Below are positions 32,298 to 42,330 of a stretch of DNA of 47,157 nt, one piece after another (position 1 is the first letter of the stretch; each line of letters starts with the position of its first letter). The position numbers and the translations under genes are program-made. The notes under the pieces were generated by a model. That model was not told where the DNA came from and made no database searches. It saw only the letters and a list, made by a program, of their open reading frames with translations. This DNA is from Caballeronia sordidicola (GTDB lineage: Bacteria; Pseudomonadota; Gammaproteobacteria; Burkholderiales; Burkholderiaceae), in contig NZ_MTHB01000293.1 in the NCBI RefSeq assembly GCF_002220365.1, positions 1-47,157 of the forward strand. Direction: 5' to 3'.

Positions 32298-35200
32298 TCA
32301 ATTGGGCGCGGCTTCAGCGGGAATTTCGATCTTACCCTGATCGCCTTTCACCCGCTGGATCACGGGTTTCGACCACGAGCCGGTAATGGAATAGTTAATA
32401 GTGAACGCTTTTCCAATCGACTTTGATAGCACCAGATCAGCCACCAGCGTGCCGAGCCCGAGCAAAGGATTGATCACGGCCGCGCCTATCGCGACGGCGC
32501 CCGCGCTGATCGTCGGGATAACCTTGGCGTGCAGGTCCTGGGTTTCCTTCGGCAGATCGACCAGCCCTTTCAGCTCAACGCGTGCAGGCGCCGTGATCAT
32601 CGTGAAATCATTGGTGCGGCCGATACCATTTTGAACCGTGCCCGAGCCCGTGATCTTTTCGAACGGCAGCCCCTTGCCGAGCACGTCCTGGAAATTCAGC
32701 GTGAGGAAGTGCGCGAGACTTTGCAGGCTGAGCACGCCGAGCAGCTTGGCCGCGCCCGGATTGACCTTGAGAATCTGGCCGTGCTGCAGGTCGACATTCA
32801 GTCGGCCGTTGAGCGTGGGCAGGTCGACTGCGGCTGGACTGCCGTCCCAGCCAAACTGGCCTGTCACCGTGCCTTTGCCGTTCTTCAACGTGCGCGGCAA
32901 GCCCAGCCGTTCAACCAGCGCACCGGCATCCATGATGTCCAGCTTGAAATCCAGCGCGGTGCGGCGGGGGGCGTTGTCGTCCGCTTCGGCCGGAAAACCC
33001 ACGGGACCGCTGATCGTGCGCCAGTTGGCCGTGGCCGAAAGTGTCGCGTCCGGGTTGCTCAGGTCGAGCTTGTCCAGATGCCAGACCGGCACGTTGTCTT
33101 CCACGTCGTTGTGCGCGTCCACTTCAAGGCGCCCGAGCGGGCGCCCGCGCACCACGAGTTCGTTCACGATCAAATCGATGGACGGCATGTTGGCCGGCGG
33201 CTTGCGGATCATCTGTCCGACCAGGTCGGTTTCCTCCTTGCCCGGAATCACGACTTTCGTGAACCGCGCCTGCAACGCCCCCGGACTGCCCTTCGTCGCG
33301 CCCGGCGTCCATTCGGCATTGCCCGTGACCTGATCCGACGCAATGTTCGCCTGCCACTTGCGGTCATCGCCCAGATTTGCGCCGATCGCCACATCTTCCC
33401 AGCGCCGGTTGAGCAGCTTGATGGTGGCGAAATGCAGCGCGAAACGCTTGGGGATGAACTGCTTCACCACCTGCGATTGAGCTTTCAGGTCCGGTTGCGG
33501 CATTGGTCCCAATTCGGTGATCAGCTTGCGCCACGCATCGGCATCGAGTTCATCGATCTCCACCGTCGCCGTCACACCCTGCGCCGGCAGATCGGCTGGT
33601 TTGTTCACGCCGACAGCACCACGTTCCACGATCGGCGCTTCCTTGCCGGTCTGCTTGAGCAAGTAATGCGCATTCACCGGCCCGAGCGTGAGTTTCGCGT
33701 CGTGTTCCTGCATGGATCCCGCGACCGGCGTGAACGTGAACGCGAAGGGCATGGGCGTGCCCTCGCTCTTGTTGAAGGGCGCCGGGAAGTCCAGGCCGAG
33801 GCCGGTCAAGTCGGAGTTGGCCTCGACTTGCGGCAACGCGTTTTTCATCCCGCGCACGCGCAGGTTGTACGGTGCGGTGCCGCTGATGTGCCTGAGAATT
33901 TGTGCGGCCTGCGCCTGATCGTGCGCGTTCAGGCTTTGGGCTGCGTCGGCGCCTATGCGGCCATTTACATCCAACGCATAGCTGCCGTCGGGTTTCACGC
34001 CACCGGCGCCACGCACATTGCCGCCCAGGAATTTCGCCGTGAGGCCATCGAGCGATGCGGTTTTCTCACCGAAGCGCACCCGCCCCTTAAGATCCGACAG
34101 CGGCGGCAACGCACCGTACGCGAGGTCGTTGCCGTTGAACGCGAGCGCCCCTTTGTACCCCACGTGCGGCCGCACGCCGGGCGGCGGCGCGACTCGCGGG
34201 ATTTCCAGTTGCAACGCGAGCGCGGCGCTACCCGTCGCGTGGATCTTCGTCGACACGTGGTGTGAGAGCGCGCCAAGCGAGCTGTCTTCCACGTAGCGAA
34301 GCAAGTCGGTGATCGGGCCGTGCGCGTCGGCGTCGATCAACAGTTTTGATTCGCGATTGCCCAGGTCTTCAATACGTCCCGTCGTCTTGACCACGCTCAC
34401 GCCGAGATAATGGCCGCGCGAAATATCGAAGCCCAGTTTGTTTTCGGCGAGATGAAACGTCCCGTCAATACCGTCGAATGCCGGCCACACATTCGGTGTG
34501 CCGTTCGCCATGGTCCGGGGCGGATAGGGCGTCGGCTCGAACTTGCCGCCCGAGAATGGCGCGACGATGCGGAACTGGCCGGCATCGGGGAAACGCGAAT
34601 AGGGGAATTTCGTCAGGTCGCCGTGAATTTCGATGGTGGCGTTGCGTGAGATGCCGGCTTGCAGCGCGTGGCCCAGATACAGCCGCAGTTTTTCGCTGAT
34701 GCTCGTCGGCAGGTAATGCACGAGGCTCGTCACATTCAGGTGCGCGGCTTTTGCCTTGAGATCGAGCGAACCGCGGCCTTCGCCCTCGTTCCTGTAATCT
34801 GCCGTCGCGCTCGCTTCGGCGTCCGCGTTCTTGACGTGCAGCGTCTGCACGTGCGCGGTAATCGCCTTGTGCGCCTTGCCCGGCGCGTCGGCGAGGGTCC
34901 AGGTCACGCGGCCGTCAATCTGATCGAGCACGAGACGCGGGTTATCGAAGACGCCGGGCAGGGTGATCGCGGTATTTTTCGTATCGATGACCGCGCTGCC
35001 ATGATCCTGATCAGCGTCAATACTGCCCCACAGGTTTTCCACGCCCGGAATCCCGGCCCGCGGATGGTTGTTGATCGTCAATCCCGGCGGCGGTTCCTGG
35101 GCTTGCACGCTCACACCGTGCAGGTCGCCCTTGACCGTGTAGCGCATCGGCGGCTCGGCGCCTGTCTGACGCTGGGCCAGCATCTGGGCGTGGGTCGTCG

Positions 35201-36491
35201 GCCTGGGCCGCTCGGTTTGCAGCGTGTAATTGGCTATCTGGCCACGCGGGTTGAAGCGGATCAGCTCGTTCTGCAGCTTTGACGGCAACGGCAGCGCGCG
35301 CAAGAATTCGCCCAGGATCCCGAGATCGACGACATCGCCCGCCACGCCGAACATTTGCCCGCGCTCCAAGCTCGCCGCGCGGTAATTGCCGGTCAGCGTA
35401 TGCAAGGCCAACAGGCGAGACACCGGCGTGCCGTCGGCGAGTGGCGGCTGGCCGAGTTCCGCGCGCAGGTTCGCGAGCTGCAACGTGTATTCGTCGTCCT
35501 GCTGCGCGAGGTTCCAGTTGAAGTTCGCGATCGGTACGTCGAGACGCGGCTGCGTTGGACGCACGCGCAACGCGATGTCGGAGCCTGTCAGGTCGCCGCC
35601 CGCTGATTGCAGCTTGCCGCTCGCGAAGTCGATCCAGATGCGGTTGTCGAAACGTCCGCCGTAGGTCGCAAACGGCATCTTCACGTACTGCGAGAGCATG
35701 GGCAGATCGACAGGACCAGTCGACAGATACGCCTGGCCCGTCCAGTTCGCCGGCCGGCCGGGCACGCTGAAGCGGGGCGTCGTGAAGTCCGCTCGGAAGT
35801 CGAGCGGACCGTGCAGCAGGTCGCCGTCGGGCGGCGCCTGCAACGCCAGCCGATGATGCGGACCGTCGTTGAGAATGGCGAGCTTGATACGCTTGAGCGC
35901 GAGTTCCGGCGCGTCGCGCTCGCCGTCGTGCCAGCGCAGCGTGCCGTCGCGCAGCACGATGGCTTGCTGTCTCAGCAGCCAGGTCATGAAGGCGTCGTTA
36001 CCCGTGTGTTTCGCCTGGATCGGCACGCCGGCTACGCTGAAGGCCCCGTCGGCGGCGCGCGAGATGATGACGTCGGGGCCATCGACGGTCAGATTCGAGA
36101 GCAGCGGGATGGGACCGATCAGCGAGCGCCACGCGACTGTTGCGCTGGCATGCGGAACCGCGAGACCGGGCGTGCCGTCAGCGGCGTCGATCCGGAGATT
36201 GTCGATATCGAATGAAGGTTCGAAGCCGGACCACTTCGCCGTGATGCGCCCGATGCGTAACTGCGCATGGATCTTCGACGAGACAATTTGCTCGATGCGC
36301 GGCCTGAACGCATCGATCTGGGGAAGCAGGGCGTAACGCAGCGTGAGATAGATGCCGGCGACCGCGAAATAGATCACGGCGACCAGCACCAGAAGGACTT
36401 TGAGCGCCCGCGACAAAGCGAGCTCGGCGCGACCACCTGGCTTCACGGGTACAGCTTCAGGTGGGTCGGCGAGTTCCTTTCGGTCGGACAT
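32298..36491 (-). CDS. yhdP: YhdP family AsmA-like protein (phospholipid transport)
   Basis: A 1,397-residue protein anchored by one N-terminal transmembrane helix (about residues 20-45, VLLVLVAVIYFAVAGIYLTL) with a very long, repeat-like beta-rich periplasmic part and a C-terminal AsmA-type domain (GRLNVDLQHGQILKVNPGAAKLLGVLSLQ region, cited as GRLNVDLQHGQIL and NPGAAKLLGVLSLQ). YhdP, with TamB and YdbH, is thought to form a groove that moves phospholipids between the inner and outer membranes. The start at 36491 (MSDRKELADP) is preferred because an upstream in-frame start adds 29 residues unlike a cytoplasmic tail. It is divergent from glnE across a 206-base gap. Confidence 0.93.
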   Translation of the reverse strand: MSDRKELADPPEAVPVKPGGRAELALSRALKVLLVLVAVIYFAVAGIYLTLRYALLPQIDAFRPRIEQIVSSKIHAQLRIGRITAKWSGFEPSFDIDNLRIDAADGTPGLAVPHASATVAWRSLIGPIPLLSNLTVDGPDVIISRAADGAFSVAGVPIQAKHTGNDAFMTWLLRQQAIVLRDGTLRWHDGERDAPELALKRIKLAILNDGPHHRLALQAPPDGDLLHGPLDFRADFTTPRFSVPGRPANWTGQAYLSTGPVDLPMLSQYVKMPFATYGGRFDNRIWIDFASGKLQSAGGDLTGSDIALRVRPTQPRLDVPIANFNWNLAQQDDEYTLQLANLRAELGQPPLADGTPVSRLLALHTLTGNYRAASLERGQMFGVAGDVVDLGILGEFLRALPLPSKLQNELIRFNPRGQIANYTLQTERPRPTTHAQMLAQRQTGAEPPMRYTVKGDLHGVSVQAQEPPPGLTINNHPRAGIPGVENLWGSIDADQDHGSAVIDTKNTAITLPGVFDNPRLVLDQIDGRVTWTLADAPGKAHKAITAHVQTLHVKNADAEASATADYRNEGEGRGSLDLKAKAAHLNVTSLVHYLPTSISEKLRLYLGHALQAGISRNATIEIHGDLTKFPYSRFPDAGQFRIVAPFSGGKFEPTPYPPRTMANGTPNVWPAFDGIDGTFHLAENKLGFDISRGHYLGVSVVKTTGRIEDLGNRESKLLIDADAHGPITDLLRYVEDSSLGALSHHVSTKIHATGSAALALQLEIPRVAPPPGVRPHVGYKGALAFNGNDLAYGALPPLSDLKGRVRFGEKTASLDGLTAKFLGGNVRGAGGVKPDGSYALDVNGRIGADAAQSLNAHDQAQAAQILRHISGTAPYNLRVRGMKNALPQVEANSDLTGLGLDFPAPFNKSEGTPMPFAFTFTPVAGSMQEHDAKLTLGPVNAHYLLKQTGKEAPIVERGAVGVNKPADLPAQGVTATVEIDELDADAWRKLITELGPMPQPDLKAQSQVVKQFIPKRFALHFATIKLLNRRWEDVAIGANLGDDRKWQANIASDQVTGNAEWTPGATKGSPGALQARFTKVVIPGKEETDLVGQMIRKPPANMPSIDLIVNELVVRGRPLGRLEVDAHNDVEDNVPVWHLDKLDLSNPDATLSATANWRTISGPVGFPAEADDNAPRRTALDFKLDIMDAGALVERLGLPRTLKNGKGTVTGQFGWDGSPAAVDLPTLNGRLNVDLQHGQILKVNPGAAKLLGVLSLQSLAHFLTLNFQDVLGKGLPFEKITGSGTVQNGIGRTNDFTMITAPARVELKGLVDLPKETQDLHAKVIPTISAGAVAIGAAVINPLLGLGTLVADLVLSKSIGKAFTINYSITGSWSKPVIQRVKGDQGKIEIPAEAAPN

Positions 36492-36697
36492 GCTGCGGCG
36501 GGTCGGCGATATGGTAGGTTTTCGAGATTTGACGTTGAAATGTAACACAGCGCGCAGTGCAAAAAACTGCGGGAACACGCTACGATGCGGCCGCTAAGCC
36601 ACGCCGGACGGCGTTCTGCACACCTCGCACCAATTTGCGCAAAAGCCCCGGTGTACTGCCGGACTTGTTTGAGAGCAATGACTGAGCCCGACCTTTC

Positions 36698-39493
36698 ATG
36701 ACCGACGCCGTTTTGCTGAGTGCCAACGCTTCCCACTATGCCGCGCGCATGTATGCCGCGCGCCCCGAATTGCCGGCGCAAGTGACCGAATGGTCAAAAG
36801 CGCCGGTTCGCCGCGCCTGGATAGAAGCGCGGCTGAACGCCCTGTGCGACGGCTGTTCGACGCGCTCGGCCAGCGGCCGGCTTGATGAGGCGGCGCTCAA
36901 GACTGCGCTCAGGCGCTTGCGCATCGAGGTCTTCTGCACAGTGATGGAACGCGATCTCGCCGGCCTCGCGCAGGTTGCCGAAGTCACGGGCGCCATGACC
37001 GATCTCGCCGAGCTGACCATCCAGCGCGCGCTCGCGGTGTTGTCGGCGGATCTGGAAGTCACGTTCGGCGAGCCGCGCGGGCCTGACGGACAGCGCTTGA
37101 CGCTGGGTGTGGTGGGAATGGGGAAGCTCGGTGGACGTGAGTTGAACGTGTCGTCGGATATCGATCTGATCTTCGTCTATGAAGAGGACGGCGAGACGGC
37201 AGGCGGCGAACGCGCGGCGCTATCGACCCAGGAATATTTTACGCGGCTCGGCCGCAAGCTGATAGGTGCATTGGCCGAGGTGACGGAAGACGGTTATGTC
37301 TTTAGAGTCGACATGCGGTTGCGGCCGAACGGCGATGCCGGTCCGATCGCGTGCGGGCTCGGCATGCTCGAAGAGTATTTCTATGTGCAGGGCCGCGAGT
37401 GGGAGCGCTACGCGTGGATCAAGGGGCGGCTGGTCTCCGAGGGCGAAAGCGAACCGGCGCAACGCCTGGCAAAGCTGCTCGACGCGCTAGCTAAGCCGTT
37501 CATCTACCGGCGCTATCTCGACTACGGCGTGATCAGCGCGATTCGTGCGCTGCATTTGCAGATCAGGCAGGAAGCACAGCGGCGCGCGTCGATGCGACCG
37601 GACAAAGCCGACGACATCAAGCTCGGCCGAGGCGGCATTCGGGAGATCGAGTTCAGCGCGCAGGTGTTTCAACTGATCCGTGGCGGCCAGATTGCTGATC
37701 TGCGCATTCGTCCGACCTTGTCCGTGCTGAATCGCGCGGCGGCGCACGGGTTGATATCGGCGAAGGTCTGTAGCGAACTCACCGACGCGTACTTGTTCCT
37801 GCGTAAGCTCGAGCACCGCTTGCAGTATCGAAACGATGCGCAGACGCACGCCATGCCGGTCGCGCCGGACGACCGCGCGGTGCTTGCCGACGTAATGGGG
37901 TTCGCCGATTACCCGGCGTTGACCGATGCGCTGGAAGCGCACCGGGCGCGCGTTGAGCATCAGTTCGACCAGATTTTCGCCGATAAGGTGAAGGGCGACG
38001 GCGGTTGCGCGGTCGCGGAAGACTCGGCGGCGTCCTGGGTCTGGAGCAGCGCGCTCGCCGACGACAGCGCCGAGGAACAGTTGGTCGAGCGCATGACCGG
38101 ACTGGGTTTCACCGACGCCACCGCTGTGCTCACGCGTCTGCGCACCGTGTGGAAATCAACGCGATACGAAGGTTTGCCTGAGCGCAGCCGCGAGCGGTTC
38201 GACATCGTCGCCCAACGTGCGCTCGAGGCCGCGAAGGCTGTCGAGCCGCCCGAGCGGCGTGGCGACACCATTGCCCGGCTGTTCGATCTGCTCGAAGCGG
38301 TCAGCCGGCGCGGCTCTTATCTCGCGATGCTCACCGAATATCCGGCGGCGCTCGAGCGGGTGTTGTCGGTGCTGGGCGCGTCGCGTTGGGCGGCGGGATA
38401 TTTGATTCGCCATCCGCAGCTTCTGGATGAATTGCTCGACGATGAAGTGATCGCGAGCCCCTTCGATTGGGCGCAATTTCGCGATTCCTTGCGCGCGCAA
38501 ATTGCCGCCGCCGATGGCGCCGAGCAACAGATGAACCTGCTGCGCCACGCGCACCAGGCGGAGGTGTTCCGCATTCTGCTGATCGACCTGGGCGGCAAGC
38601 TCACGGTTGAGCATGTAAGCGACCTGTTGTCGGCGCTGGCTGATGCCGTGCTCGATGTCACTATTGAAACGGTGTGGTCGCAGTTTGCGAAGCGTCATCG
38701 GGACGTGCCGCGTTTTTCTGTGATTGCTTATGGGAAGCTGGGCGGCAAGGAGCTGGGTTATGCCTCGGACCTGGACCTGATCTTCCTGCACGACGACCCA
38801 GACGAGGCTGCGGCGGATATCTACGCAACCTTCGCGCGCCGGCTGATCACGTGGCTTACTACAGCAACCGGCGCAGGCACGTTATTCGATATCGATTTGC
38901 GGCTGCGCCCGAATGGAGAATCGGGTTTGCTGGTGACGAGCCTGGAATCGTTCCGGCGTTATCAGATTCGCGAGGGCGATGCGGCCAATACGGCGTGGGT
39001 CTGGGAACATCAGGCGTTGTCGCGGGCGCGTTATTGTGCCGGCGATGCCGAGATTGGCGAGCGCTTCGAGGAGATTCGCGCCCAGGTTCTGACTATGCCG
39101 CGAGATGCCGTTGCGTTGGCGCAGGAGATTGTCGCGATGCGCGAGCGGGTGGATGCCGGGCATCCAAACCGGAGCAAGCTATTCGATTTGAAGCACGACC
39201 GCGGCGGGATGGTGGATATCGAGTTCATCGTGCAGTACTGCGTGCTGCTGCATGCGCGCGAAGACGCCGAATTCGTGCGGAATATGGGCAATATTTCGTT
39301 GTTGCGGCTGGCCGCGGGGTTCGGGCTGATGAGCGTCGAGGAGGCGGAAACGGTGGCGGCTGCGTATCGGCGGTATCGGAAATTGCAGCACACGCTGAGG
39401 CTTGACGGGATGGAGAAGGCGCGGGTCGAGCCGGATGTCGTGGTGGCGGAGAGGGAAGCTGTGACGGGGCTGTGGAAGCGGGTATTTGGGTAG
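36698..39493 (+). CDS. glnE: Bifunctional glutamine synthetase adenylyltransferase/deadenylase
   Basis: A 931-residue regulator of glutamine synthetase. It has two nucleotidyltransferase domains: the N-terminal deadenylylating one with GMGKLGGRELNVSSDIDLIF (residues 140-159; metal-binding Asp154 and Asp156), and the C-terminal adenylylating one with AYGKLGGKELGYASDLDLIF (near residue 690). GRGGIREIEF (near residue 310) and DRGGMVDIEFIVQY are the matching downstream motifs. PII proteins and glutamine control the balance. Length and order match the family. The start follows weak spacing with no obvious GGAG; the position is chosen by similarity. Confidence 0.97.
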   Translation: MTDAVLLSANASHYAARMYAARPELPAQVTEWSKAPVRRAWIEARLNALCDGCSTRSASGRLDEAALKTALRRLRIEVFCTVMERDLAGLAQVAEVTGAMTDLAELTIQRALAVLSADLEVTFGEPRGPDGQRLTLGVVGMGKLGGRELNVSSDIDLIFVYEEDGETAGGERAALSTQEYFTRLGRKLIGALAEVTEDGYVFRVDMRLRPNGDAGPIACGLGMLEEYFYVQGREWERYAWIKGRLVSEGESEPAQRLAKLLDALAKPFIYRRYLDYGVISAIRALHLQIRQEAQRRASMRPDKADDIKLGRGGIREIEFSAQVFQLIRGGQIADLRIRPTLSVLNRAAAHGLISAKVCSELTDAYLFLRKLEHRLQYRNDAQTHAMPVAPDDRAVLADVMGFADYPALTDALEAHRARVEHQFDQIFADKVKGDGGCAVAEDSAASWVWSSALADDSAEEQLVERMTGLGFTDATAVLTRLRTVWKSTRYEGLPERSRERFDIVAQRALEAAKAVEPPERRGDTIARLFDLLEAVSRRGSYLAMLTEYPAALERVLSVLGASRWAAGYLIRHPQLLDELLDDEVIASPFDWAQFRDSLRAQIAAADGAEQQMNLLRHAHQAEVFRILLIDLGGKLTVEHVSDLLSALADAVLDVTIETVWSQFAKRHRDVPRFSVIAYGKLGGKELGYASDLDLIFLHDDPDEAAADIYATFARRLITWLTTATGAGTLFDIDLRLRPNGESGLLVTSLESFRRYQIREGDAANTAWVWEHQALSRARYCAGDAEIGERFEEIRAQVLTMPRDAVALAQEIVAMRERVDAGHPNRSKLFDLKHDRGGMVDIEFIVQYCVLLHAREDAEFVRNMGNISLLRLAAGFGLMSVEEAETVAAAYRRYRKLQHTLRLDGMEKARVEPDVVVAEREAVTGLWKRVFG

Positions 39494-39520
39494 TGGGAGT
39501 GGCCCGCCTGGACTCGGTTG

Positions 39521-39545
39521 GGGGCGCATGCGAACGCCCCTTCTT
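39521..39545 (+). terminator. Probable terminator of glnE
   Basis: Stem GGGGCG / CGCCCC with an 8-base loop followed by TTCTT, in the 50-base gap between the convergent glnE and recN genes; it overlaps the last bases of recN. Confidence 0.5.
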
Positions 39546-41199
39546 AGGCCGCCAGCATTTCCTTCGCGTGTTTGCGCGTGGTGGCCGTGATTTCGAGTCC
39601 GCCCAGCATGCGTGCGACTTCCTCTACGCGCTTCGACTTATCCAGCGGCGTAACGGTGCTGACCGTCCCGCCCGCTGAGTCTCCGGCTTTCGCCACCTGG
39701 AAGTGATGATCGCCACGTGCCGCGACTTGCGGCAAATGCGTGACGCACAACACCTGCCGGTCGCGGCCCAGTTGATGCAGCAGGCGCCCGACTACTTCCG
39801 CGACGCCGCCGCCAATTCCGGTATCCACTTCGTCAAAGATCAATGTGGGGGTTGGGCTCGCCGTGCTTGCAATCACCGCCAACGCCAAACTGATCCGCGC
39901 GAGTTCGCCGCCAGACGCGACCTTCGCCAAGGGCCTCAAGGTCACGCCCGCATGCCCAGCCACCCGGAATTCGATCTGCTCGAGCCCATTCGCTCCACCC
40001 TCTGCAAGCGGCACGAGCGCGACGTCAAAGCTTCCACCCACCATCGATAATTCCTGCATGCCCTTGGTGACTGCCTTGCCAAGCGACTTTGCGGCTTTCC
40101 CGCGCGCCTTCGACAACACCGTCGCTTCCGCCAGATAAGCTTCTTTCGCTTTCGTCACGGCGGCGCGCAGTGCATCGAGATCGGCGGCGGCGTCGAGCGC
40201 CGCCAGCTGTCTGCGCCGCTCCGCATGCTCTTCGGGTAACGCTTCGGGTTGCATGCGGAACTTGCGTGCGGCCGAATGCAGTTGCTCCATCCGATGCTCG
40301 ACCTGCGCGAGGCGGTTCGGGTCAAGCTCGAGCCGCTGCGCGTAGTGCGAGAGCGAATACGACGCTTCCTGCAATTGAATTTCGGCGGGTTCGAGCGAAG
40401 CCAGCACGTCGGCAAGCGCGGGATCAATATCAACAAGACTGCGCAGCTTCGAGACGATTGCCGCGAGCTGCGTGATCATGGCTTCGTCCGACTCGGACAG
40501 CGCGTTCAGCGCACCCTGCACACCGTCGATCAAACTCGCCGAATGCGATAGCCGATGATGCTCGGCGCTCACTTCTTCCCACTCGCCCGGCTGCGGCGCA
40601 ATTTTGTCGAGTTCGCTCAACTGCCACGCAAGCCGCTCCCGCTCCAGTTGCAACTCGCGATCGCGGTTCTGCGCCAGATCCACAGCATGCGTTGCGTCGC
40701 GCCAGACCCGATGTGCTCGCGCTACTTTCTGTGCCGAGTCGAGAAGGCCCGCGTGGGTATCGAAGAGTTCGCGTTGAGCGTCCGGGCGCATCAGCAATTG
40801 ATGCGCGTGCTGGCCGTGGATGTCGACGAGCATCTCGCTCAGTTCACGCAATTGCACAAGCGTCGCGGGCGTACCGTTGATAAACGCCCGCGAACGTCCG
40901 CTTGAATCGACCACGCGGCGCAGCATGACCGTGTCGGCGTCGCCGACAGCCAGCGCGTGCTCATCCAGCCAGCGCGACACCTGCGCGTGGGTCGAAAACT
41001 CGGCCGTGATGTCCGCGCGCGCCTCGCCGGTCCGCACGATGCTGGCGTCGGCGCGGGCACCGAGCGTGAGCGCGAGTGCATCGATGAGAATAGACTTGCC
41101 GGCGCCGGTTTCGCCTGAAAATACGGTGAAGCCGCGCTCGAACTCGAGGTCAAGCGCGGCGACAATGACGAAGTCGCGAATCGAGAGATGACGGAGCAT
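39544..41199 (-). CDS. recN: DNA repair protein RecN
   Basis: A 551-residue SMC-like ATPase acting in double-strand break repair. The Walker A motif FSGETGAGKSILIDAL (GETGAGKS at 29-36) is followed by a long coiled-coil region (residues about 150-360), then the ABC signature ASGGELARISLALAVIAS and Walker B PTLIFDEVDTGIGG. The start at 41199 (MLRHLSIRDFVIV) is by family; the longer in-frame option adds 45 residues of improbable composition. It lies 7 bases after nadK, the usual nadK-recN pair. No LexA box was recognised. Confidence 0.96.
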   Translation of the reverse strand: MLRHLSIRDFVIVAALDLEFERGFTVFSGETGAGKSILIDALALTLGARADASIVRTGEARADITAEFSTHAQVSRWLDEHALAVGDADTVMLRRVVDSSGRSRAFINGTPATLVQLRELSEMLVDIHGQHAHQLLMRPDAQRELFDTHAGLLDSAQKVARAHRVWRDATHAVDLAQNRDRELQLERERLAWQLSELDKIAPQPGEWEEVSAEHHRLSHSASLIDGVQGALNALSESDEAMITQLAAIVSKLRSLVDIDPALADVLASLEPAEIQLQEASYSLSHYAQRLELDPNRLAQVEHRMEQLHSAARKFRMQPEALPEEHAERRRQLAALDAAADLDALRAAVTKAKEAYLAEATVLSKARGKAAKSLGKAVTKGMQELSMVGGSFDVALVPLAEGGANGLEQIEFRVAGHAGVTLRPLAKVASGGELARISLALAVIASTASPTPTLIFDEVDTGIGGGVAEVVGRLLHQLGRDRQVLCVTHLPQVAARGDHHFQVAKAGDSAGGTVSTVTPLDKSKRVEEVARMLGGLEITATTRKHAKEMLAA

Positions 41200-41206
41200 G
41201 GGCGTC

Positions 41207-42109
41207 TTAGAGTTTCGTGGCGTCTTCGTGCGAGGGATATTCGTTCCAGTGCAGTTTTTTGCGCAGCGTGGCGTAATGGCTATAGCCGACCGGATGCAGT
41301 ACCGGCACGGTATGGCGCGAACGCCGCACTTCAATGGTGTCGTTCAATTCGACAGCGGTAAACGACTGCATGTCGAAATTCACGTTCACGTCGCGTCCGC
41401 CAATAATCTGGATATCGACCTGCGAGTCGTCGGGCAGAACAATTGGACGATTCGACAGCGAATGCGGTGCAATGGGTACGAGTACAAAGCCTTGCAATTG
41501 CGGGTGCAGGATGGGTCCGGAAGAGGAGAGCGCGTACGCGGTCGACCCCGTGGGCGTGGCGACAATCAGGCCGTCCGAGCGCTGGTTGTACATGAAACGC
41601 CCGTCCACTGACACGCGCAGTTCCGCCATGCCCGAAAAGCCGCTGCGATTCACCACGACGTCATTGAACGCCAGCGCGTGATAGATCGGCCGGCCGTCCC
41701 GGACAATGCGCGCTTCCAGCAATGTCCGCTCTTCGCGCTCGAAACTGCCGGCGAGCATTTGCGGCACGAGCTCCTGCATTTCGGCCAGCGTGATGTCAGT
41801 GATGAAACCGAGCCGCCCGTGATTGACGCCGATCAGCGGCGTCCGGTACGGCGCGAGCTGCCGCCCAATGCCGAGCATGGTGCCGTCGCCGCCGAGCACG
41901 ACCGCCACGTCCGCACGCGCGCCAATCTCCGGCGCGGTCAGAGCGGGGTAGTCTGTTACGCCGACGTCATGCGCCGTTTCGGCTTCGAACACGACGTCGA
42001 AGCCGCGTTTCAGAATGCACGCGGCGAGCGCCGTCAGCGGCTCCCTGATGCCGGGCGTATTGTTGCGCCCCACGAGCGCAACAGTCTTGAATTGGGTACC
42101 AATTTCCAT
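41207..42109 (-). CDS. nadK: NAD kinase
   Basis: A 300-residue enzyme that phosphorylates NAD to NADP. The catalytic GGDG motif is in VAVVLGGDGTMLGIGRQL; other conserved stretches are LIGVNHGRLGFITDI, AFNDVVVNRSGFSGMAEL and TPTGSTAYALSSSGPILHP. The length fits bacterial NadK. It is divergent from hrcA, from which it is separated by 221 bases, and is followed directly by recN. Confidence 0.97.
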   Translation of the reverse strand: MEIGTQFKTVALVGRNNTPGIREPLTALAACILKRGFDVVFEAETAHDVGVTDYPALTAPEIGARADVAVVLGGDGTMLGIGRQLAPYRTPLIGVNHGRLGFITDITLAEMQELVPQMLAGSFEREERTLLEARIVRDGRPIYHALAFNDVVVNRSGFSGMAELRVSVDGRFMYNQRSDGLIVATPTGSTAYALSSSGPILHPQLQGFVLVPIAPHSLSNRPIVLPDDSQVDIQIIGGRDVNVNFDMQSFTAVELNDTIEVRRSRHTVPVLHPVGYSHYATLRKKLHWNEYPSHEDATKL

Positions 42110-42318
42110 GCCGGCATTACACCATAGGTGAGGATCGAAAAGAACCGCACGCCACGACCGCGGCGCCTACGCGTTGTGTGTATACGCTAAGCCCCGGGCG
42201 TGACGGGGAATTGTCGTTAGAATGGTGCGGATCATGAATTAATGACGGGTGAATGACAAAATAACGTCAATCGTCGTCGCACAATTTGCTGCGCTCGCTG
42301 TTTCCTTACACGTTGAGC

Positions 42319-42324
42319 TAAAAT
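42319..42324 (+). promoter_or_regulatory. Possible -10 box placing the hrcA transcript start at its ATG
   Basis: TAAAAT ends 6 bases before the hrcA ATG, and there is no Shine-Dalgarno sequence between (only TTCCCG). With normal spacing, transcription would begin at or beside the start codon, giving a leaderless mRNA. No convincing -35 hexamer is present. The rest of the 221-base nadK/hrcA gap holds nothing I recognise, including no CIRCE element. Confidence 0.35.
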
Positions 42325-42330
42325 TTCCCG

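Noticed and set aside
42110..42330. CIRCE element (TTAGCACTC-N9-GAGTGCTAA) for HrcA autoregulation
   Set aside because: No such inverted repeat is present before hrcA, grpE or dnaK in this window.
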